Shown here piece after piece: positions 57,220-64,000 of a DNA stretch of 64,000 bases; positions within the stretch are counted from its first letter, which is position 1, and each line of letters opens with the position of its first letter. Source of the stretch: Arthrinium phaeospermum (taxonomy: Eukaryota; Ascomycota; Sordariomycetes; Amphisphaeriales; Apiosporaceae); assembly GCA_006503535.1 (NCBI GenBank), contig QYRS01000018.1, positions 123,077 to 187,076 of the forward strand, written 5' to 3'. The notes under the pieces are model-generated. The model had not been told where the DNA came from, did not search any database, and was given only the letters and a program-made list of their open reading frames with translations. A program made the translations under genes and the position numbers.

Positions 57220-59029
57220 ATGGGTGAGGGGCCTCTGCTGCGGCGGGGCAAGCGAGGAGACATCTTGCCCTTTCGAGCCCGGAACCGGTATCCCAGGACG
57301 CGGTTCAACAACATCGTCGTTTTGTTGGCTTGCACCTTGTTCACGGCGGCGGTAAGCTTGACATGGCTGGGAGGTATGTGATGAAACCACCACGTTAACC
57401 CCTCACTCGTACAGACTCAGGGCTACGCGGGCAGTCTGATGGGCGCCCTCAACATCCTGCCCCAGTACCGCGACTACTTTCAACTGACCAACTCCCTCCG
57501 CTCCTTGAATGTGGCCATCAACTACATTGGCGGATCGCTGGCGGTGGGTATTACCCGTGGACTTTCGTTTCCTCTGCCAAATGCACCGCTGGCATCCTAG
57601 CTGACACCTTCTGCCCTAGTGCCTCTGCTGGACGTGGGTCACCGACACGTACGGCCGGCGCGTCGGGCTCTTCTGGGCGGCCGCCATCACCGTCTTCGCG
57701 GCGATCCTGCAGGCGGCCTCGGTCCACATTGCCATGTTCTGCCTGTCGCGGGTGCTGATCGGCTTCGGCAACGTCGCCTCGGTCATCACGGGCGCCGCCT
57801 ACCTGGCCGAGACGCTGCCGTGGGAGCAGCGGGCGTGGGGCCTCGCCCTCTTTGACGACTTCTTCTACGTCGGCGCCCTCGTTGCCGCGGGCGCCACCCT
57901 GGCGACGTTCCGGATGCCGGGCTCCTGGGCCTGGCGCCTGCCCGCCCTGCTGCAATGCTTCTGGGGCGGCGGCTGCATTGCCTTGTTGCCCTGGATGCCC
58001 GAGAGCCCGCGCTGGCTGATCGACCAGGGCCGCGGGCGAGAGGCACTCGTGGTGCTGGCCCGCATCAACGCCAACGGCGACGTGCGCGACGACCTGGTGC
58101 GCCTGCAGTTCCGGCAGATCTTCCAGACGATCGAGTACGAGCGCAACCCGATGCGGTACGGCGAGATGCTGGCCAACCGCGGCGCCCGGAAGCGACTCAT
58201 CATCACCGCCACCTGCGCCCTCTTCTCTATGCTCACGGGCAACGTCATCGTCATGTACTACCTCGGCGACGTCCTCACCCACGCCGGCATCCACAACCAG
58301 GAACTCCAGCTCGTCATGGTTAGTCTTTTTGTCTGGGCGGCATGCACAGATTGGATAGAGGTGACAGACAGAGCTAACACAATCTAGAACGTTGGAATCA
58401 ACGCCACGTCGCTGGTCATCTCCATCATCGGGAGCTTGTACGTCGACAAGCGGGGCGTCAAGTCGGCGACGCTCCTCAGCACGGGCGGCTGCGCCGTCTC
58501 GCTGTTCGCGCTGGGCACCCTGTCCAAGTTCAACGACCACACCGACACCACGGCCGACGACTACGCCGCCGTCGCCTGCACCTTCCTGTTTTCCGCCTGC
58601 TACGCCTTCGGCTGGGTCCCCATCCTGTTCCTGCTGCCGGCCGAAATGCTGTACTTCCGCATCCGCGCCCTGGGCATGAGCATGTTCAGCCTGGTCGTCT
58701 GCGTGACGGGCATCTGGGCCAACTTCGTCATGCCCCTCGCCCTGCAGCGCCTCGGATGGCGCCTCTGGATCCTCAACGGCGGCTGGAACCTGCTGTTCTT
58801 CGTCTTTGTCTGGTGGTACTGGATCGAGATCCGCGGCAAGACCCTCGAGGAGATCGACGCCCTCTTCGACGGCGGCAAGCGGTCCCAGGCGCCCGACGTG
58901 GCCGAGGTCCTCGCCGGCCGCGCCGACGCCAATTGGAAGGAGAAGCTGAGCACGTGGATGAGCCACCGTTTTGGCCGGTCGGAGGGCCCGCCGTCCAGCG
59001 ATGGCAGGGTTGGGGGGCCGTACCATTAA
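57220..59029 (+). CDS. MFS sugar-type transporter (lactose-permease/hexose-transporter-like)
   Basis: Exons 57220-57351, 57415-57543, 57620-58318 and 58388-59029 join in frame to 533 residues. About 12 membrane helices. Sugar-porter motifs: TDTYGRRVGLF after helix 2 (G-R-R motif), the PESPRWL motif in MPESPRWLIDQGRG after helix 6, and the C-terminal PETKG-like region replaced by EIRGKTLEEIDALF. Family role: proton-coupled uptake of mono- or disaccharides or related polyols/quinate across the plasma membrane. As the last gene of the P450-SDR-regulator-amidase set it may import the substrate of the pathway (inference). The first exon is short; the start at 57220 follows CCGCAGA and has no better upstream alternative in frame. 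Confidence 0.9.
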
Positions 59030-59722
59030 CATGTGGATTTAATACATCAGACTGCGATGTTCACAGTATCAGGGATGGACATAGGCTATATTATCATTGA
59101 CTTCGCTACTCATTTGGTGATACTCGGCATCTTGACTGGCATTTCAAGGTCCTATGATGAGGGTAGTAGTGCTTGTCAGATGCCAACGTGACGTGTGCGA
59201 AAGCGACTTGGTTGAGAGTAAGGCCAATCAGATTCCAGGTAACTTTGGCTGCCTCACCCAACCGTTCAATTGATCGACAGGAACTGCAAAAGCCATTGCG
59301 CGGGCGATCGGTTGCCTGGTTTTGCCAGATGCAGCACTGGATCGGGTTGTAGTGCCATGAGTCTCTCGATCGTGGGTTGGTGTTGGCAAAGACCAATTGC
59401 CGACTGGTGTCCACTACCACAGGAGGACAACCCGCCCCCACTCATCAGAACCTCAAAGCAGCATATGGCAACGCTCGTGGCTGCGACAAGCCCGGAGAGC
59501 GAAAAGCATCACAGAAATCAGGCAAGAAGCACAAGTGTGACCAAGGCAGCAAATGCATTGACCGGCATCAACATGGCGCCGGGCGCTCGGCATGATGCGG
59601 GATTCATCAAGCTAGAGAAGCATCAATCGGCGCCTCTGGAATGGACCCTTTCGTCGCCAGCCCTTGCATCCACGCGGTGCTATCCCAATCAATGATAAGC
59701 CCACGAATAGACTCGGCCCAAC
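59030..59722. other. Intergenic (~0.69 kb)
   Basis: No gene recognised. Confidence 0.5.
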
Positions 59723-60136
59723 ATGCGACTCAGTGGTGTTCTATCTGTGGCCCTTCTTCTGACCCCCATCACGGTAGAAGCTGTCACCTACAAAGTCTTG
59801 CTGTACGAGAAGGAGAACTGCCGCGGCAAGCCCAGCCACACCTGCTCGGACTTGGCGGAAGGAGGGTGCTGCCACAAGACGGGCAAGATTGACAACAACG
59901 AGTCGGGCGACAACCTCAAACTCCACACACACACCGCCTGCGGCGGCATCCCCGTGGCCCAGAGCACCGGCTGCGCGAGCATAAAGAAGAAGCTCGTCGA
60001 GGGCGCCGAGGTCTTTGTCGTGGTCAACCCGCCGCGCCGGAGCGGGGCTAATCAGAGCAGCGGGGGAAATGAGACCAGCCTTGGCCCGGAGAGAATGGTC
60101 GGGGCCGGTTACACAGTCTTGGAGCATGGGGAATAA
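59723..60136 (+). CDS. Small secreted cysteine-containing protein (candidate effector)
   Basis: Single exon, 137 residues. Signal peptide ~20 residues (LSGVLSVALLLTPITVEA). The mature part has six Cys within ~70 residues: KENCRGK, HTCSDL, GGCCHK, TACGG, TGCAS. It is otherwise charged (Lys/Glu) with a Gly/Ser/Asn-rich tail. No known domain recognised. Short size, signal peptide and even Cys count fit the loose class of secreted effector-like or antimicrobial-like fungal proteins; that is only a description. No intron, clean frame. Confidence 0.75.
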   Translation: MRLSGVLSVALLLTPITVEAVTYKVLLYEKENCRGKPSHTCSDLAEGGCCHKTGKIDNNESGDNLKLHTHTACGGIPVAQSTGCASIKKKLVEGAEVFVVVNPPRRSGANQSSGGNETSLGPERMVGAGYTVLEHGE

Positions 60137-61685
60137 GTATGTGCCAATGCATAGGAGACTTGAGAGCCGTGAGGACGATCCAGGTCATTTGAGGACCTTT
60201 GGGGCGCGAGGCTCATATTGGGTGTTTTCTCGGAGGCTTGGCTGAGCATTCAAGGCTCGTGACGTGATTGCTTGCTCTGCCAAACTCAATTGAAGGATGC
60301 GAACATGCACTTTGCTGTCGTCGGATAGGTACTTTAGCTGACACCATCTAACCCGGAGTACGGGGTTGAAATGCATTCAATGATGAATGCCAACCCAAGA
60401 AAAAAGCGATGTATTCCCAGAATCGGTATCAATTACCGTGCCAGCTGCCTTGCATATGCGTTTTGTTTCGGGTTGACTTCTGTCGTGCTTCGGTGTTGGC
60501 ACCTTGCAGTGAAATCGGTCTGTGGCGGGCGGACGGGCCTGTCAACTTTGGCCTGTGCCGACAGATGGGCCGGTACGTTCGCACCAGACAAAATGCAAGC
60601 TCCAGGTTGCCTCTCAGCAACGTCTAATCAATACTGGAAGCAATGCATCCTCGGCCACAATCTTTTTTGCCGGAACCAGAGAACCTAGATTCTATTGCAT
60701 GGGCTTGGATATGCCGATTACTTCAATCTATAAGGGCAGTACCAAGCCCGAGACCTGCATGTATCTGTTGCGCAGATCTGAAGACGTCACCGCATCCCAG
60801 AACGCATCCGTCTGCATGGACGACAGTGGGTTGGGGAATTCGAGGCGTTCTAGTTGTCTGGTTAGACGTGGGGACGAGAGACTTGCTTCTGATCAACGAG
60901 AGCGACTGCTGTGAAGCAAGCGGTCTTTTCCTTCATTGGTGAATGACGATGGAACTTGGTGTTGGGAGAAGCGTCATCAATGTCGTCTTGTGAGAAGCCC
61001 CTTGTCGGAGATCAACTGTGCATTGCAATCTGACCTGCGCAATTGACGAGGACGAGGACTTAATCGCGCCCGGCTCAGTGGAACTACAGGGATGATAGGG
61101 CTGAGGTCTAGGCGGATGGCGGGGTAGCTGGAACGGCTGCACCATGACCCCGCTGAAGGGACTGTGGAAAGCTTGATGCAACTCAATTCTACAATCTGAT
61201 GGACAGGTCTAGAGAGGCTTCGCAAGAGATGTTTTGGCATGGCAGCCATGATTCAATTGCAAGTGCACCACTTGAGCTGGCCAATCGTAATGGTTCCTCC
61301 GAGCTATTTGCATCAGTGTTTCAAGGAACGTTTCTTGGTAAGGTCCAGCCATTATCGCCGCTCTGCTTCCGGCTTCTGGCTTCTCTTTACCGACACTGCC
61401 GCCTCCATTTAGCCGGTTTCAACGGTTTAGGTCATGGCGATTGGCTGGCTACGCTGTCCGATCACTGTACTTATGCTGCAAACGCTGTCGCAGTCGCTGT
61501 AACAGTAAGCAGGGGAGCTTTGATATAGCCTCCATGGCAGGAAAGGTTTCCAGTAAGACAGTTATATATTGAATGCAGGATGGGTCATGATGGCAGCTTG
61601 GTTTAGGAACTACCTCGCATCTAATCACCACCCTTACTACACATCAACCCCCGCTAGCACAGGTGTGGCATCAGCACAAGAGAGC
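60137..61685. other. Intergenic (~1.55 kb)
   Basis: No gene recognised. Small frames on both strands lack domains. The sequence is of normal composition up to about 61.86 kb. Confidence 0.5.
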
Positions 61686-62156
61686 TCAAGCGTCCTTCTC
61701 GCCACCGGAGCCGCAGCCCTTCCACTCGTCCGAGGCGCCGCAGTAGTAATGGCTGGGGTCGGTGCCGCTGGGGGCGAAGGTGACGTAGCCGGTCCAAGTG
61801 CCGCCGTGCGTGAGCTTGAGGCAGCTGACGCCGCACTCGTCCTCGTCGAGGCCGTTGATGAACTTTTTGATAACGCCCTAGCCCCTAGGACCGGCGACGT
61901 CTACCGTGGACGCCCGCTAAACGTTAGCGCCGCACGGGTTATCCGCCGCGACGTCCGTCGTGGAAATTTGGCTACGGCGGAATCCCCGGTGGGCGTTACG
62001 TCTACGGCCGATGCCTACGAGGGGTATCGCGCGTGGATAGGCAGCGGGGCGACCGGGGCGCGCGTGCCCCCCGCCGTCGTAATTTTCGGGCCGCGACCTA
62101 ACCCGGCCGTTTCGGGTTTACCGGGACCGATTAGAAAAGGGAGCGACGTTAAATAA
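61686..62156 (-). pseudogene. RIP-damaged gene relic (C-terminal part of a Cys-containing protein)
   Basis: From the TGA at 61686-61688 the minus strand encodes a well-formed C-terminus of ~60 residues (GLDEDECGVSCLKLTHGG, TWTGYVTFAPSGTDPSHYYC, ASDEWKGCGSGGEKDA). Going upstream the same frame stays open but is interrupted by TAG at 61878-61880 and again at about 61917-61919, and by a TAA near 62118. Both TAG codons are one C-to-T change from CAG, as expected from RIP acting on CpA. From ~61866 onward CpA is almost absent (two in ~290 nt on the plus strand) while TpA is common. The protein family is not recognised. The remaining 5' part is lost in the AT-rich block. Confidence 0.6.
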
Positions 62157-64000
62157 TAAAATTAAAGTTAAAGAAAAAAAAAAAAAAGGAAAAAAAAAAA
62201 AGAAAGTAAAAGAAGAAAGGGGAAAAAAAAAAACGCGTAGGCGAAGAAAAAGAAAGGCGTGTAAAAAAAAAAAAAAAAAAAAAGGTAAAAAAAAAAGGGA
62301 AAAGGGAAATAAAAAAAAAAAAAAAAAAAAAAAATAAGAGAAAAAAAAAAAAAGGGTTAAAATAAATAAAGAATAAAAAAATAAATTTTTAATAAGGATA
62401 CGTAATTATATTATTTTAATTATCGCTTTTTATTTAAAAATAACGACTTTTTTTATAATCGCTTTAAAAAAACGACTTTTTTTATAATCGCTTTAAAAAA
62501 AAAATAAAATATCGGTTATTATTATTTATCGTTATTATTAAATTAAATATTAAAAATTAATTATTATATATTAAAAAATAATTTTAAAATATTATAATAA
62601 GAATATATAAAAAAATAAATTTTTATATAATTATTTAAATTTTATTATTTTTATAAGGTTTTTATTATTATCGCCGCTTATCCCTTTTTTTTCTTTTCTT
62701 TTTATTATAATAATTTTTACGTTAATACTTTTAAAATTTTAATTTATTATTTATAAAAATTTATTAAAAAAAAATTTTAATAAAATAAAAAAAAAAATAA
62801 ACTTTTATATATTTAAATTAAATATTTATTATTCGATATTTTTTATCGCCGTAACTTTTTTTTATTCTTTTTTCGTATATATTTTTAATATAATTTAAAT
62901 AAATTTTTTATTAATAAACTAAAAATTATTAAAAAAAAAAAAAATTTATATAAATATTATATATTAATTATAACCTTTTTTTAATTATATTTTATAAATA
63001 ATAATTTAAAAAATATTTTACCCTTTTTTAATTTTATATATATTTAAACTTTTAAAATTTATTATATTAATATAAATTATCGATATTTAATATATAAAAA
63101 TATTATTTTATTATATTTTATTTATAATAATAATATATTTTAATTAATTTTTATATATATATTATTATTATATATTAAAATAAAAAATTTATAAATAAAA
63201 AATATAAATAATAAAAGAATAAAAATATAAAAAATTAATTACGTTAAAATTTAAACCTAAATCTTTTTTTTTTTAATCTTTTTAAAATATAATAAACTTT
63301 AAAATTAAAAAAAATGTATTATTATATTATATAATTAAATAAAATAATAATAAATTAATAAAAAACCGATTATATTATAATAAATCGATTTTATATTTAA
63401 ATATAATTATAAAAAAAAATTAAATAAAACTTTTATTAATATATAAAAAAAAATATTAAAAATAAAATTAAAAAATCGAATTTATATTTTATTTAATTAA
63501 AAAAATATTATTATTTTATTATATAAATTTATAAAATTATTAATTTTTTTATATAAAAAATAAAAGTTTTATTATTATTTATTTATAATAATAAATCGTT
63601 TTAATATAAATAAATAATATAATTTATTAAAATTAAAAAAAAATTATTATTAATAAAAATTAACTTCGATAAATATCGTATTTACGTTTTTTTATCTTTT
63701 TTTTAATATTAAAAAATAATTATTTTTAATTAAAAAAAAAAAAATTACGATAAAGATCGAATTTACGCTTTATTTAATTAAATAAAACGTATTATTATAT
63801 ATATAAATTTATATAATTATATAATATAAATAAAAAATAAAAGCGTTATTATTATATATAAAATAATAAGCTTTTTTTAATATTATTTAAAAAAAAAAAA
63901 AAAAGCTGTTTATTATTATCGATAAAGGTTAATATTATTAAAAAAGTTTATTTATAATAAAAAAAAATAGTTCGATAAAATCGAATTTATACTTTTTTTT
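62157..64000. repeat. AT-rich RIP island (continues beyond the window)
   Basis: Nearly pure A/T with long A-runs at 62175-62350. The remaining G/C occurs mostly as CG, or in TCGCT/GACT contexts; CpA and TpG are practically missing. No open reading frame or transposon motif survives. This is the composition expected of an old repeat after exhaustive RIP; it may be a dispersed-repeat island, a centromere-type or a subtelomeric block. Confidence 0.85.
62442..62499. repeat. 29-bp tandem repeat, two copies
   Basis: Unit beginning AACGACTTTTTTTATAATCG at 62442 and again at 62471. Confidence 0.75.

Noticed and set aside
57551..59032. 493-codon minus-strand frame
   Set aside because: Antisense shadow of the GC-rich MFS gene on the plus strand, which has helices and family motifs; the minus translation is His/Glu/Gly-rich nonsense.
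61569..62156. Plus-strand open frame of 195 codons at the RIP border
   Set aside because: It is the exact antisense frame of the minus-strand C-terminal exon; its Ala/Val/Gly-rich translation has no domain, and its openness follows from the C/G-rich codons of the opposite strand.

Overview
This window is filamentous-ascomycete (Pezizomycotina, probably Sordariomycete) nuclear DNA. The evidence is small introns of about 45-300 bp with GT...AG borders and branch-like CTGAC/CTAAC motifs, fungal families (PTH11/SAT4-type membrane proteins, a HET-domain gene, a PNP/NB-ARC/TPR protein, Zn2Cys6 and CON7-type regulators, a WSC protein), an intron-bearing nuclear tRNA-Gln, and a right end (about 61.87-64 kb) that is extremely AT-rich and CpA-poor, as left by repeat-induced point mutation (RIP).

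Layout. 0-24.9 kb is an accessory, metabolism-rich block: the tail of a P450, a PTH11-like membrane protein, two more P450s, a broken HET gene, a broken DHA1-type MFS transporter, a broken amidase, an intact RidA-amine oxidase fusion, a truncated P450, a UBR-box fragment, and an ADP-ribosylglycohydrolase-like protein with an extra beta-sandwich-like C-terminal half. 25-28.5 kb holds an F-box/ankyrin-type gene and a CON7-like C2H2 regulator with a Gln/His tract. 28.5-31.5 kb is empty. 31.5-39.7 kb carries a BAHD-like acyltransferase, a second PTH11-like receptor and a large PNP-NB-ARC-TPR (NLR-like) protein. 40.8-49.1 kb holds two membrane proteins, tRNA-Gln(CTG) and a small WSC protein. 49.3-59.0 kb is a compact set: P450, short-chain dehydrogenase, Zn2Cys6 regulator, amidase, sugar-type MFS transporter. 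It looks like a catabolic or small biosynthetic cluster without a PKS, NRPS or terpene core. A small secreted Cys-containing protein follows, then a gene relic with CAG-to-TAG stops at the RIP border.

How the genes may work together (inference). The left block pairs oxidation (P450s, amine oxidase) with amide hydrolysis and export/import. The right cluster repeats the amidase + P450 + transporter theme with its own regulator. The HET and NLR-like genes belong to families used in non-self recognition.

Data caveat. Many frame breaks are explained by one missing base in a short G or C run (8.1-16 kb, 22.36 kb, 41.22 kb, 45.99 kb), while neighbouring genes are perfectly open. Either this is a patch of unpolished consensus or several genes are very recently dead. 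The calls of 'pseudogene' must be read with that in mind.
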